DNA of 64,000 bases from Pelomonas caseinilytica (lineage in GTDB: Bacteria > Pseudomonadota > Gammaproteobacteria > Burkholderiales > Burkholderiaceae_C). The DNA is taken from contig NZ_JAJTWT010000002.1 of the NCBI RefSeq assembly GCF_021353235.1, positions 496,001-560,000 on the forward strand, read 5' to 3'. This document shows positions 27,301-35,447 of the stretch, piece after piece. The notes beneath the pieces were generated by a model, which was given only the letters and a program-made list of their open reading frames with translations, was not told the DNA's origin and did not search any database. Positions within the stretch are counted from its first letter, which is position 1. Every line of letters starts with the position of its first letter. A program made the translations under genes and the position numbers.

Positions 27301-27426
27301 GGTCTGCTGCGCCTGGGCGGCAGCCGCCCCGGTCAGCAGCGCGATCGAGGATGCCCATGCAACGGGCTTGAGCCGCTGTGCGAGCTGCCCCCCCCGCCGG
27401 GTCTTGGAAATCTGAGGGTGTTTCAT
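24367..27426 (-). CDS. TonB-dependent outer-membrane receptor
   Basis: A 1019-residue receptor: signal peptide (about 1-46, ending AAAAQAQQ), a TonB-box-like start of the plug (SLETVVVTGIRKSLDSAV), plug domain with DGIVAEDIGKFPDTNLAESMQRIAGVSIDR and VRGVGPDFNMVLLNGRQMP, then a long beta-barrel ending in the terminal phenylalanine typical of outer-membrane proteins (IGARYRF). The IGKFPDTNLAESMQRI pattern places it with the large Caulobacter/Xanthomonas-type receptors often dedicated to carbohydrates. Start at 27426 chosen for its AAGGAG ribosome-binding site; ATG at 27444 has none. Leads the halogenase cluster. Two LacI-type operators lie upstream. Ligand unknown. Confidence 0.93.
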   Translation of the reverse strand: MKHPQISKTRRGGQLAQRLKPVAWASSIALLTGAAAAQAQQTGAAAPAGAASSPTSLETVVVTGIRKSLDSAVTLKRESRGLVDGIVAEDIGKFPDTNLAESMQRIAGVSIDRSASGEGSKVTVRGVGPDFNMVLLNGRQMPTAVIGWEGAGANGSRAFDFANLSSDSIAALEVYKTARAESPTGGIGATINVKTARPLDVRERIASIGVKANYDASVGRLPGPLQGSKTTPEVSGIYSDTFANRTIGISISGSYSKRDSGSNKAYTQNGWGTNDPAVKSVSPASNIVNNPAGLYATSRELRYSLTGMERERINGQATLQFAPSKELKFTLDHTLAMNTLHSKNAEMSSWFNNSFSGDLKTNPATQFTTGPVAAPIVQTAIWDGTHDLALNTGQYAQKSKLNSTGFNADWKVSDALRLEFDAHHSNAKTTPDSPYGTYSTMDLAMFNQGNATAYYDQKFPILSLPGQKFDDTKLNVTGTQFRNNLSDQTVDQFQTRGTYRLGTDDKLLAGLGFTRTKNRSASYNNQNNDWSGVAPSLGQFAGINTGTYSLSSFFSRIPGHDDPRLFPSFYMADFASLRDRAVKIKQANTPGMTQAQAEAYFAAASDYTRGDDWRATEKSSSLYGQWDHAFDTAIPMNLSVGVRYESTKVESSSQVVDHSGTTTWGSQNEINLASGGTTFGTKSGKYSYWLPSIDWDADLAENLKVRASYGENIGRPGWNQMQGGLSLGGTANPNGGGTGSTGDPALKPLRSKNFDLSAEYYYAKSSYAALGLFYKKVSNFVTTSSVDATVPGILNPASGTYYNAALAACGGNTQPLCIRNYIFRNYNGQPGVTATGPLDAAEVAGTITSAVPGATPIPFKVTTFTNGPGDNIKGLELNFQHMFGRSGFGVSGNYTKVKTGLKFNNLRTDQQAALLGVSDSANLVGFYENDVWSIRAAYNWRGEFLAATSDGNGNNPVYTEPYGQVDASIGYKLGSNLTLQLDLLNLNDGYIRQHGRTNEMLVSALQTGRRYLIGARYRF

Positions 27427-27502
27427 TTGTCTCCTTACTGACATGGCCGGCTCTGAAGTGAGCCGAGTGATGACGACTTTTGTAGGCCTGCCGTGTGCCG
27501 AT

Positions 27503-27516
27503 TGGTAGCGTTACCA
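27503..27516. promoter_or_regulatory. Putative LacI-family operator (proximal)
   Basis: TGGTAGCGTTACCA: 5-bp inverted arms TGGTA/TACCA flank a core with the central CG step typical of LacI/GalR-family operators. It lies 77-90 bp upstream of the TonB receptor start codon, where a repressor would block transcription. No lacI-type gene is in the window, so the regulator must be encoded elsewhere. Confidence 0.55.
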
Positions 27517-27766
27517 GCTTCCCTCAAAAAAAGAGTTGCCAGCCCAATCGCCCGACGTACTGTATTTTTTTGCCCTGCCCCGTCCTCCTGGGGTTTACGC
27601 GAGTTGAGTCTGGCGATTTGCGCAATCCACAACACCAGTCGGAACGCGCCTTTTCAGGCGTGGTGCAGCGCTGGCGGAGCCCTGTGAACCCGCCGTTGGG
27701 GTAAGCGTTGGTAGCGATCTCAGCAACGATGTTACTGACCGCGCAATTCACCGGCAGAACTCAAAT

Positions 27767-27780
27767 TGACAACGCTGTCT
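27767..27780. promoter_or_regulatory. Putative LacI-family operator (distal)
   Basis: TGACAACGCTGTCT: arms TGACA/TGTCT with one mismatch and a central CG, about 340 bp upstream of the receptor start. The half-site sequence differs from the proximal operator, so a different regulator is possible. It is 130 bp beyond the stop of the response-regulator gene. Confidence 0.4.
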
Positions 27781-27909
27781 AAGATATCCCAAACGATGAG
27801 GGGATTCAATCGCCACGGGTGTTGTGGTTTTCCCGGAAGTCGCCAAGCAAGGGTCGGCCGCCGAGTGGTGCTGCGGCCGGGCGACGCCGATACGCGGGCC
27901 CCTGCCGTG

Positions 27910-28602
27910 TCAGGCCGCGTCGAGCCGGTAGCCCACCCCGTAGACCGAGGCGATGCATTCCTGCGGCGGGTCGAGTGCGGCGAGCTTGCGGCGGATGTTC
28001 TTGACGTGACTGTCGACGACCCGGTCCGAGACGTCGCGGAAGTCCTCGTGGATGAGGTCCAGCAGCTGCGCCCGCTCGAACACCCGCCCGGGATGCTGCA
28101 GCAGCTGCCGCAGCAGCCGGAACTCCACCGGCGTCAGCGACAGGGCCTGCTCGTGCCACAGGATGCGCTGGCCCGCCTCGTCCACGGCGAAGCCGCCCGC
28201 CGCCGGCACCAGGGTCACCGGGGCGAGCCGCCCCTGCGCTCGGCGCAGCAGCGCCTTCACCCGCGCCACCAGCTCCCGCGGGCTGAAGGGTTTGCAGACG
28301 TAGTCGTCGGCGCCCAGCTCCAGGCCGAGCAGCCGGTCCAGCTCCTCGACGCGGGCGCTGTTGATGAGGATGGGCACGTCGCTGAAGGCACGCACAGCGC
28401 GGCAGACCTCCAGGCCATCGAGCCCGGGCAGCATCACGTCCAGCAGCACGGCGGCCGGCATGGGGCCGGTCCTGAGCCGCTCCAGCGCGAGGCGCCCGTC
28501 GGCGAGCCATTCGCTGCGAAAGCCCGCGGCATGGAGGTAGTCGCGCACCAGGGCCGCGAGCTTGGGTTCGTCCTCGACGACGAGGATGAGTTCGGCGCTC
28601 AT
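27910..28602 (-). CDS. OmpR/BaeR-family response regulator
   Basis: A 230-residue two-domain response regulator. The receiver has the acidic pair in VVEDEPKLAALV, phospho-acceptor D55 (LLDVMLPGLDG) and K in VCKPFSPRELVARV; the usual TAR switch segment reads SAR. The C-terminal OmpR-type winged helix has LTPVEFRLLRQLLQHPGRVFERAQLL and VVDSHVKNIRRKLA...SVYGVGYRLD. The pattern is close to BaeR (envelope stress/efflux). It overlaps the kinase stop by 4 nt (ATGA, 28599-28602). Whether it controls the TonB cluster downstream or the divergent peroxidase is not shown. Confidence 0.93.
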   Translation of the reverse strand: MSAELILVVEDEPKLAALVRDYLHAAGFRSEWLADGRLALERLRTGPMPAAVLLDVMLPGLDGLEVCRAVRAFSDVPILINSARVEELDRLLGLELGADDYVCKPFSPRELVARVKALLRRAQGRLAPVTLVPAAGGFAVDEAGQRILWHEQALSLTPVEFRLLRQLLQHPGRVFERAQLLDLIHEDFRDVSDRVVDSHVKNIRRKLAALDPPQECIASVYGVGYRLDAA

Positions 28603-30071
28603 CGCGGCTTCAGCGGCAGGGTCAGCACGATGGCGAGGCCGCCGAGCGGCGAGGGCTCGGCACGGATGCGCCCGCCGTGGGCAGCGGCGATGGCCTTCGC
28701 GATCGCCAGGCCCAGGCCGGAGCCGCCGAAGGCGCGGCTGCGCGACGGATCGGCCCGGTAAAGTGGGTCGAAGAGACGTTCGAGGTCGCCCTCAGGCACG
28801 CTGGGCGGCGTGTCGTCCAGCCTCACCTCGATGGCCTCCCCGAGGGCACGGGCCCTGATCTGCACCAGCCCTGGCGCCTCGGTGTAGCGCAGGCTGTTTT
28901 CCAGCAGGTTGGCCAGCAGTTGCGAGACGCGCACGGCATCCCACTGCGCGGCCGGCAGCACCGGCGGCAGTTGGGCTTCGACCACCAGGCCCTGGGCGCG
29001 CGCGCGGGGCACGATGCGGTCGACGGCGGCCTGCAGCAGCGCGGCCGGCGCGACCGCCTCGAATTCGCAGGGCAGCGCCCGCAGCTCCGAGGTCGCCAGC
29101 AGATGGAAGTCCTCGACCAGGCGGGACAGCCGCCTCACCTCCTCCTGCAGCGACCCCATCGCCGCCCGGTCCAGCGGGCGGATGCCGTCCACCAGGGCTT
29201 CGACCTCGCCGCGCAGCACCGCCAGCGGCGTGCGCAGCTCATGCGAAAGCTCGGCGATCCAGCGCTGGCGGCTGCTCTCCAGCCGGGACAGCGCGTCGGC
29301 CATGGCGTTGATGTCGCCGTGCAGGGCATCGATCTCGCTCGCGCCGCCGGCCCGCGGCGCCGGTAGGCGCACGCCGAATTCGCCGGCCGCGATGCGCCGC
29401 GCCGCCGACTGCGCCTCGGCCAGCGGCCGCGCCCAGCGCAGCGCCACGATGCGCGCCAGCGCCAGGGCCGCCAGCAGCACACCGCCGGCCACCGCAGCCA
29501 GGCCGATGTACTGCCGGCGCAGGAAGCTGGCGTCGACACCCTCCGCCGGCCCGGCGCGCTCGGCCAGACGCAGCACCGCCACGGTCTGGCCGTCGAGCTT
29601 GACGGCGCGCGTCTGGCCCGGCCGGTCCAGGGTCTCGCGCCGGCCGGCCAGCGGCGTGACGCCATCGGGCGCGAGCACGACGATGCGCGGCCCGAAGTTG
29701 GACGGGTCGCGCCGCGGCGGCGGCAGGTCGCGGCGCGCCTCCGGCGGCGGCGGCCGGCCGTCGAAATCGCCACGGCCGAGCGGCGGCGGTTCGTCGGGCG
29801 GGCCCTCGGGCGCGGCCAGCCGGCCACCGTTGGTGCGCGAGGCCTCCAGCCAACTCCGCAGCGCCGGCCGCCAGTCCTGCGGCGGACCGCCGCGCTGGGC
29901 CAGGTCGCGCTCGGCGGCTTCCATCAACCGCGACAGGTGCTCGCCGTCCTGAGCCTGCAGGTAGTCCGAGAAACCGGCGCGCAGGTTCCACACGACGAGG
30001 CCCGCCACCGCGGCGACGGCCACCAGCGCCGTGGCGATGAGGAGCAGGGAGAGCTGGTGCACGAGACGCAT
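28599..30071 (-). CDS. BaeS-like sensor histidine kinase
   Basis: A 490-residue membrane sensor. The first transmembrane helix is at about 7-29, a periplasmic domain follows with an unusual Pro/Arg/Asp-rich insert (roughly 88-122), and the second helix is at about 188-210. HAMP, then the phospho-acceptor H277 (ELSHELRTP), and an ATPase domain with NLLENSLRYTEAPG (N box), a degenerate DTPPSVP where DTG.G is usual, and SGLGLAIAKAIAAAHGG. Start at 30071 gives the first helix at the N-terminus; longer frames read through the divergent gene's leader. Coupled to the regulator. Divergent from the di-heme peroxidase-like gene, 106 bp apart. Confidence 0.92.
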   Translation of the reverse strand: MRLVHQLSLLLIATALVAVAAVAGLVVWNLRAGFSDYLQAQDGEHLSRLMEAAERDLAQRGGPPQDWRPALRSWLEASRTNGGRLAAPEGPPDEPPPLGRGDFDGRPPPPEARRDLPPPRRDPSNFGPRIVVLAPDGVTPLAGRRETLDRPGQTRAVKLDGQTVAVLRLAERAGPAEGVDASFLRRQYIGLAAVAGGVLLAALALARIVALRWARPLAEAQSAARRIAAGEFGVRLPAPRAGGASEIDALHGDINAMADALSRLESSRQRWIAELSHELRTPLAVLRGEVEALVDGIRPLDRAAMGSLQEEVRRLSRLVEDFHLLATSELRALPCEFEAVAPAALLQAAVDRIVPRARAQGLVVEAQLPPVLPAAQWDAVRVSQLLANLLENSLRYTEAPGLVQIRARALGEAIEVRLDDTPPSVPEGDLERLFDPLYRADPSRSRAFGGSGLGLAIAKAIAAAHGGRIRAEPSPLGGLAIVLTLPLKPR

Positions 30072-30177
30072 GCGCGCATCTTGCCCGGCAACTGTGGAGG
30101 CGGCCTCCACACTTCCTCCATCGTCGGCCCAAGCTCGGTCGCAATGCTCATGGCACCCACCACGCGAGGAGACCGCC

Positions 30178-31437
30178 ATGACGCAACGACTGCACCACGC
30201 CGCCATCCAGCCGCCTTGGCACCGGCGGCCAAGCCACGCCCTGGCCCTGGCGCTGCTCACCCTGCTCGCGGCCTGCGGCGGCGGCGGGGGCGGCACGGCG
30301 GCGACATCCACCGGAGGCAGCAGCAGCGCGGCCAGCGTGCCGGCAACGCCCGCCCTCACGCTGGCCCAGCTCGGCGACCGGCTGTTCGAAGAGACCGCGC
30401 TGTCCGCCAGCGGCAAGCTCGCTTGCGCCAGTTGCCACGTGGAGGCCCGAGGCCATGCCGACGCGGCCGGCAGCTTCCTGCCGCTGGGCGGCGCTGACGG
30501 CAGCCGCCAGGGTCTGCGCAGTTCGCCGAGCGCGCGCTACCTCGATCTGGCCGGTGCCTTCGCCTTCGACGCCCAGGGCCGTCCGCACGGCGGCCTGTTC
30601 TGGGACGGCCGCGCCGACAGCCGCACCCAGCAGGCGCGCGGACCGCTCTTCAATGCCGCCGAGATGGCCAACGCCGACGTGCCGGCCCTCGCCGCCCGCC
30701 TGCGCGCCCTGCCCTACGTGGCCGACCTGCGCGCCGCCGCGGGCCTCCCCGCGGCCGCCACCGACGACCAGCTCGTCGACGCCGCCGTCGCCGCCCTGGC
30801 CCGCTACCAGGCCGAGGACGCCAAGTTCCACCCCTTCACCAGCAAGTTCGACGCCGTGCAGGACGGCCGCGCCAGCTTCACCGCCCAGGAGCAGCGCGGC
30901 CTCGACGCCTTCAACGACCCTCAGCGCGGCAACTGCGCCAGCTGCCATGACAGCCGGCCCGCACCGGGCCTCAGCCGCGCCCACTTCACCAACTTCAGCT
31001 ATCACGCCCTGGGCGTACCGCGCAACCACAGCCAGGCCACCGCCGACCCGGCCTTCTTCGACCTCGGCCTGTGCGGCCCACAACGCAGCGACCTCGCCGG
31101 CCGCACCGACCTCTGTGGCCTGTTCCGCACGCCGTCACTGCGCAACGTCGCCCTGACCGCGCCGTACTTTCACAACGCCAGCTTCGCCGCGCTCGAAGAC
31201 GTCGTCGCCTTCTACGCCACGCGCGACGTCGACCCGGCGCGCTGGTACCCCGTCGTCGGCGGCCAGGTGCAGGCCTATGACGACCTGCCGGCCGCCTACC
31301 GCGCCAACCTCCAGCGGGGCGCTCCCTTCCGGCGCGCCGGCCAGGCGCCGGCCCTGTCGGCGCAAGACGTGGCTGACATCGTCGCCTTCCTCAACACCCT
31401 GACGGACGGCTACACCGTGGCGCCACCCGCCAACTGA
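30178..31437 (+). CDS. Di-heme cytochrome c peroxidase / MauG-family lipoprotein
   Basis: A 419-residue predicted lipoprotein: hydrophobic segment then lipobox LLAAC-G (C33), followed by a glycine/serine-rich linker (34-55). Two CxxCH heme c motifs are at 83-87 and 253-257 (both CASCH), with HGGLFWDGRADSR and LFRTPSLRNVALTAPYFHNASFAALEDVVAFY, segments characteristic of the CcpA/MauG family. These reduce peroxides or oxidise protein/organic substrates in the periplasm. A strong ribosome-binding site (GAGGAGA) precedes the ATG. It is divergent from the BaeSR-type system, which may regulate it. Enzyme activity versus MauG-like oxidation cannot be told from sequence. Confidence 0.9.
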   Translation: MTQRLHHAAIQPPWHRRPSHALALALLTLLAACGGGGGGTAATSTGGSSSAASVPATPALTLAQLGDRLFEETALSASGKLACASCHVEARGHADAAGSFLPLGGADGSRQGLRSSPSARYLDLAGAFAFDAQGRPHGGLFWDGRADSRTQQARGPLFNAAEMANADVPALAARLRALPYVADLRAAAGLPAAATDDQLVDAAVAALARYQAEDAKFHPFTSKFDAVQDGRASFTAQEQRGLDAFNDPQRGNCASCHDSRPAPGLSRAHFTNFSYHALGVPRNHSQATADPAFFDLGLCGPQRSDLAGRTDLCGLFRTPSLRNVALTAPYFHNASFAALEDVVAFYATRDVDPARWYPVVGGQVQAYDDLPAAYRANLQRGAPFRRAGQAPALSAQDVADIVAFLNTLTDGYTVAPPAN

Positions 31438-31477
31438 AGGGCTGCGCCGGCGGGGAAGAAACTGCTAGAGTCCGCTT

Positions 31478-31496
31478 GAGGTAATTTCGTTACCTC
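31478..31496. promoter_or_regulatory. Short palindrome upstream of ppc
   Basis: GAGGTAA-TTTCG-TTACCTC, a 7-bp perfect inverted repeat 32 bp before the ppc start and 40 bp after the peroxidase stop. It could be an operator for ppc or a weak terminator for the preceding gene. No flanking T-run, so an operator seems slightly more likely. Confidence 0.35.
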
Positions 31497-31528
31497 TCCT
31501 CTAGCAAATCCCTTCCGGACGACCCGCC

Positions 31529-34327
31529 ATGCCTCCACGAGCCGCTCCCGCCCGCGCGCCAGCCGACCCCAAGGCCGACAAGAACGAACCGCTGCTCGCG
31601 GACATCCGGCTGCTCGGCCGCCTGCTCGGCGACGTCATCCGCGAGCAGGAGGGCCGGGAGGCCTACGAGCTGGTCGAGCGGATCCGCCAGCTGTCCGTGG
31701 CCTACCGCCACAAGCACGACAAGGAAGCCGGCAAGCGCTTCGACAAGCTGCTCAAGAGCCTGTCCGGCGAACAGGCCGTCAGCGTCATCCGGGCCTTCAG
31801 CTACTTCTCGCACCTGGCCAACATTGCCGAGGACCGCCACCACATCCGCCGCCGCGACATCCACGAGCGCTCGGGCAGCCTGCAGCCCGGGTCGCTCGCC
31901 TACTGCCTGGAGCACTTGCACGAGGCCGGCATCCGCCCCGCCGAGATCGCCGAGGTGCTCAGGCGCGGCTTCATCTCCCCCGTGCTGACGGCCCACCCGA
32001 CCGAAGTGCAGCGCAAGAGCATCCTCGACGCCGAGCGCGCCGTCGCGGCACTGCTGGAGGCGCGCGACCGCGCCGGCACTGAACGCGAGCTGCGCGAGGC
32101 CGAAAGCCTGCTGCGCGCCCGCATCACCCAGCTCTGGCAGACGCGCATGCTGCGCTACTCCAAGCTCACGGTGGCCGACGAGATCGAGAACGCGCTGTCC
32201 TACTACCCCGCCACCTTCCTGCGCCAGATCCCCAAGCTCTACGCCGAGCTGGAGGAGCACCTCCCCGGCCAGGCCCTGCCCAGCTTCCTGCGCATGGGCC
32301 ACTGGATCGGCGGCGACCGCGACGGCAATCCCAATGTCGGCGCGGCCACGCTCAAGCGCGCGATGCAGCGCCAGGGCGAGGTCGCCCTGCGCCACTACCT
32401 GACCGAGCTGCACGAACTCGGGGCAGAGCTGTCCATCTCGCTGCGCCTGACCGGCGTCTCGCCGGAAATGCAGCAACTGGCCGAGCGCAGCCCCGACCAG
32501 AACGCCCACCGGCTGGACGAGCCCTACCGCCGCGCACTCACGGGCATGTACGCGCGCCTGGCCGCCACGCTGCACGAGCTGACCGGCACCGAGGCCCTGC
32601 GCCACGCCGTCGCGCCGCAGGACCCCTACCGCACCCCCGAGGAACTGCTGGCCGACCTGCGCACCATCGAGGCCTCGCTGCGCAGCCACCATGCCGAGGC
32701 CCTCGTGGCGCCGCGCCTGGCGCCGCTGATCCGCGCGGTGCAGGTCTTCGGCTTCCACCTCGCGACGCTGGACCTGCGCCAGAGCAGCGACCAGCACGAG
32801 CTGGTGCTGGCCGAGCTGCTGGCCACCGCCCGCATCGAGGAGGACTACGCCGCCCTCGACGAGGCTCACAAGCGCCAGCTGCTGATCCGGCTGCTGAACG
32901 ACGCCCGCCCGCTGCGCGTCATCGGCGCGCGCTACACCGACAAGGCCCTCGGCGAGCTGGCCGTCTTCGAGGCGGCCCGCGAGGCCCTGGCCCGCTTCGG
33001 CCGCGAGGCGCTGCGGCACTACATCATTTCCCACACCGAATCGGTGTCCGACCTGCTGGAAGTGGCCCTGCTGCTGAAGGAGACCGGGCTGCTGCGCGGC
33101 ACGCTGGACGGCTACGCCACCAGCGACCTCATCGTCGTGCCGCTGTTCGAGACCATCGGCGACCTGCGCATCGCGCCGACCATCATGCGCGAGTTCTACG
33201 CCCTGCCCGGCGTGCGCGGCCTGGTGGACCGGTCCGGCGGCGAGCAGGACATCATGCTCGGCTACTCCGACAGCAACAAGGACGGCGGCATGTTCACGTC
33301 CTCGTGGGAGCTCTACCGCGCCGAGATCGCCCTCGTGGAACTCTTCGACGAACTGCGCCGCGCCGGCCCGCTGACGCTGCGCCTCTTCCACGGCCGCGGC
33401 GGCACCGTGGGCCGCGGCGGCGGCCCGAGCTACCAGGCCATCCTGGCGCAGCCCCCGGGCACCGTGAACGGCCAGATCCGCCTGACCGAGCAGGGCGAGG
33501 TCATCGCCTCCAAGTACGCCCACCCCGAGATCGGCCGGCGCAACCTCGAGACCCTGGTGGCCGCCACGCTGGAGGCCACCCTGCTGCACCCGACGCAGAG
33601 CGCGCCGCGCAGCTTCCTCGACGCCGCCCAGGCCCTGTCCGACGCCAGCTTCGCCGCCTACCGCGGCCTGGTCTACGACACGCCGGGCTTCGCCGACTAC
33701 TTCTTCGCCAGCACGCCCATCCGCGAGATCGCCGAGCTCAACATCGGCTCGCGGCCGGCCTCGCGCAAGGCCACGCGCGCCATCGAGGACCTGCGCGCCA
33801 TCCCCTGGGGCTTCTCCTGGGGCCAGGCCCGCGTGGCCCTGCCGGGCTGGTGCGGCTTCGGCTCGGGCGTCGAGGCCTTCCTCGGCGAGGAGCCCGCCCA
33901 GCGGGCCAAGAACCTGGCGCTGCTCAAGCGGATGTGCAAGGGCTGGCCCTTCTTCCGCGCCCTGCTGTCCAACCTCGACATGGTGCTGGCCAAGACCGAC
34001 CTGGCCCTGGCCGAACGCTACGTCGAGCTGGTCGAGGACAAGCGGCTGGGCAAGCGCATCTTCTCGGCCATCAAGGCCGAGTTCGAGCGCACCCAGCAGG
34101 CCCTGAACCTCATCACCGGCGACCACCGGCGCCTGGCGGCCAACCCGTCGCTGGCGCGCTCCATCGAGCACCGCTTCCCCTACATCGACCCGCTCAACCA
34201 CCTGCAGGTCGAGCTGATGCGCCGCTACCGCCGCACCCAGGCCGACGACCCGGCCATGGAGCGCGTGCAGCGCGGCATCCACCTGTCCATCAACGGCATC
34301 GCGGCCGGCCTGCGCAACACCGGCTGA
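31529..34327 (+). CDS. ppc: Phosphoenolpyruvate carboxylase
   Basis: A 932-residue enzyme that carboxylates phosphoenolpyruvate to oxaloacetate to refill the TCA cycle. Active-site signatures are visible: [13 protein letters not shown] (catalytic histidine), the [10 protein letters not shown] loop, the [10 protein letters not shown] lysine region and the [14 protein letters not shown] glycine-rich loop. The C-terminus ends IAAGLRNTG as expected for the family. It is a single complete open frame of normal length. No operon partner is apparent: the gene upstream is a peroxidase and the gene downstream is convergent. Confidence 0.97.
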   Translation: MPPRAAPARAPADPKADKNEPLLADIRLLGRLLGDVIREQEGREAYELVERIRQLSVAYRHKHDKEAGKRFDKLLKSLSGEQAVSVIRAFSYFSHLANIAEDRHHIRRRDIHERSGSLQPGSLAYCLEHLHEAGIRPAEIAEVLRRGFISPVLTAHPTEVQRKSILDAERAVAALLEARDRAGTERELREAESLLRARITQLWQTRMLRYSKLTVADEIENALSYYPATFLRQIPKLYAELEEHLPGQALPSFLRMGHWIGGDRDGNPNVGAATLKRAMQRQGEVALRHYLTELHELGAELSISLRLTGVSPEMQQLAERSPDQNAHRLDEPYRRALTGMYARLAATLHELTGTEALRHAVAPQDPYRTPEELLADLRTIEASLRSHHAEALVAPRLAPLIRAVQVFGFHLATLDLRQSSDQHELVLAELLATARIEEDYAALDEAHKRQLLIRLLNDARPLRVIGARYTDKALGELAVFEAAREALARFGREALRHYIISHTESVSDLLEVALLLKETGLLRGTLDGYATSDLIVVPLFETIGDLRIAPTIMREFYALPGVRGLVDRSGGEQDIMLGYSDSNKDGGMFTSSWELYRAEIALVELFDELRRAGPLTLRLFHGRGGTVGRGGGPSYQAILAQPPGTVNGQIRLTEQGEVIASKYAHPEIGRRNLETLVAATLEATLLHPTQSAPRSFLDAAQALSDASFAAYRGLVYDTPGFADYFFASTPIREIAELNIGSRPASRKATRAIEDLRAIPWGFSWGQARVALPGWCGFGSGVEAFLGEEPAQRAKNLALLKRMCKGWPFFRALLSNLDMVLAKTDLALAERYVELVEDKRLGKRIFSAIKAEFERTQQALNLITGDHRRLAANPSLARSIEHRFPYIDPLNHLQVELMRRYRRTQADDPAMERVQRGIHLSINGIAAGLRNTG

Positions 34328-34345
34328 GCGAGGCCACGCGGGCCT

Positions 34346-35422
34346 TCAGCGCTGCACCGGTTCCAGGGTGTCGCCCACGACCCGCACCGTGTCGCCCACC
34401 CGCCAGGACGGCGGGTCGGCGTAGACCACGGTGCGCTGCTGGCCGTCGGCCATGCGCACCAGCACCTCGTACTGCGTGCGCTGGCTCTGGCGGCGCTGGA
34501 TCTCGCGGCCCAGCAGCGCGCCGCCCACGGCCCCGGCCACCCCGGCAGCCGTGCGGCCGTCGCCCTTGCCGAACTGGCTGCCGACGACGGCGCCCAGCAC
34601 CCCGCCGGCCACCGTGCCCAGCACCCGGCCCTCGCCGTCCACCACCACCGGGTTGATGGCCTGCACGGTGGCGCAGTCGCGGCACAGGCGGGTGCGCCTC
34701 GCGGCGAAGTCCACGCCGTCGTAGGCGCTGGCCTGGCTGATGCGGGCGCTGCGGTTGCCCAGCCGCAGCTGCGCCACGAGCGGCTGTTCGGCATCGACCC
34801 AGCCTCCCTGGGGCAGCACATAGGTGCCGGTGTACTCGCCGGGGCGTACTTCGTCGAGCACGACGGTACGTGCCTCGCTGCCCTGCAACTGCACCGAGGC
34901 CTGACCGCCCGGCGTACCGCGCACCGTGTAGCGCAAGGCTTCGGCCCGCCCGCGGCCGGGCTCGCGCGACACCGCCACCGACCGGATCTCCGGCGCCGGC
35001 AGGGCCTCGCCCACCACCGGCCAGCCGGTCTGCAGCGGCTCGCCCAGCAAGGCAGTGGCGACGCGGTTGTCGCGGCGCAGGTTGGCGTGCACGCGCGACT
35101 CCGGGCCGATGCGGTCGGAGCGGCTCACGATGTAGCTGCCCTGGTAGCGGCCCGGCGTGGTTTCGTCCAGCCGCACGGTGCGGCGCCCGCCGTCGATCTG
35201 CAGCAGCACGACGGCACCGGGCGTGCCCCAGACGGTGAAGTTCAGCTCGGTCCCGGGCTCGACCCGGTCGACCTGCTCGACGTCGAATCCGGTGACGCGC
35301 AGCACGGCGGGCGCGCTGCGGCTGTCATATTGCGCCTGAGCCTGCGCCGGCGACGCGACGAACGACGTGCCGGCCAGCGCGCAGGCCAGGGCCAGGGCCG
35401 GGAGGTTGAGGGCTTGCTTCAT
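34346..35422 (-). CDS. Secreted glycine-zipper (2TM) protein with a duplicated N-terminal domain
   Basis: A 358-residue exported protein with a signal peptide (1-29, ending AQAQ). Residues about 40-125 and 145-230 look like two copies of one beta-rich domain: each has a variant of GTPG.-.V-LQ...-RTV-LDE..PG-Y-G-Y. They are followed by a CRDC pair and a glycine-zipper segment (GTVAGGVLGAVVGSQFGKG, then AAGVAGAVGGALLGREIQRRQ) like that of 17-kDa surface antigen/SlyB proteins, then a basic C-terminal domain. The zipper suggests membrane association. Function unknown. It is convergent with ppc (18 bp apart) and begins next to the 267-bp foldback element, which lies in its upstream region. Confidence 0.8.
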   Translation of the reverse strand: MKQALNLPALALACALAGTSFVASPAQAQAQYDSRSAPAVLRVTGFDVEQVDRVEPGTELNFTVWGTPGAVVLLQIDGGRRTVRLDETTPGRYQGSYIVSRSDRIGPESRVHANLRRDNRVATALLGEPLQTGWPVVGEALPAPEIRSVAVSREPGRGRAEALRYTVRGTPGGQASVQLQGSEARTVVLDEVRPGEYTGTYVLPQGGWVDAEQPLVAQLRLGNRSARISQASAYDGVDFAARRTRLCRDCATVQAINPVVVDGEGRVLGTVAGGVLGAVVGSQFGKGDGRTAAGVAGAVGGALLGREIQRRQSQRTQYEVLVRMADGQQRTVVYADPPSWRVGDTVRVVGDTLEPVQR

Positions 35423-35447
35423 GGGCCGCTCCTGAAGATGGGGTTCA

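Larger units (their letters stand above)
27427..27909 (-). promoter_or_regulatory. 483-bp upstream region of the TonB receptor gene
   Basis: No gene is supported here: the short open frames lack start signals and conservation. The stretch is less GC-rich than its surroundings and holds the receptor's translation signal (AAGGAG at about 27430), two LacI-type palindromes (27503-27516 and 27767-27780) and a third, incomplete TTGGTAGCG half-site at 27709-27717. I could not place a convincing -35/-10 pair. Confidence 0.5.

Noticed and set aside
24310-27441. 1043-residue plus-strand open frame over the TonB receptor
   Set aside because: No recognisable motif and Arg/Gly/Val-rich shadow composition, while the receptor has signal peptide, plug and terminal phenylalanine.
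27435-27751. Several short open frames in the region upstream of the TonB receptor
   Set aside because: They overlap each other on both strands, lack ribosome-binding sites and overlap operator-like sites.
28599-30416. Longer form of the BaeS-like kinase starting at 30416
   Set aside because: The extra 115 residues are antisense to the peroxidase signal region and have no kinase features; the first membrane helix starts right after the ATG at 30071.
31490-34282. 930-residue antisense open frame over ppc
   Set aside because: Composition is typical of a reverse frame of a high-GC gene and it lacks any domain; ppc is complete.
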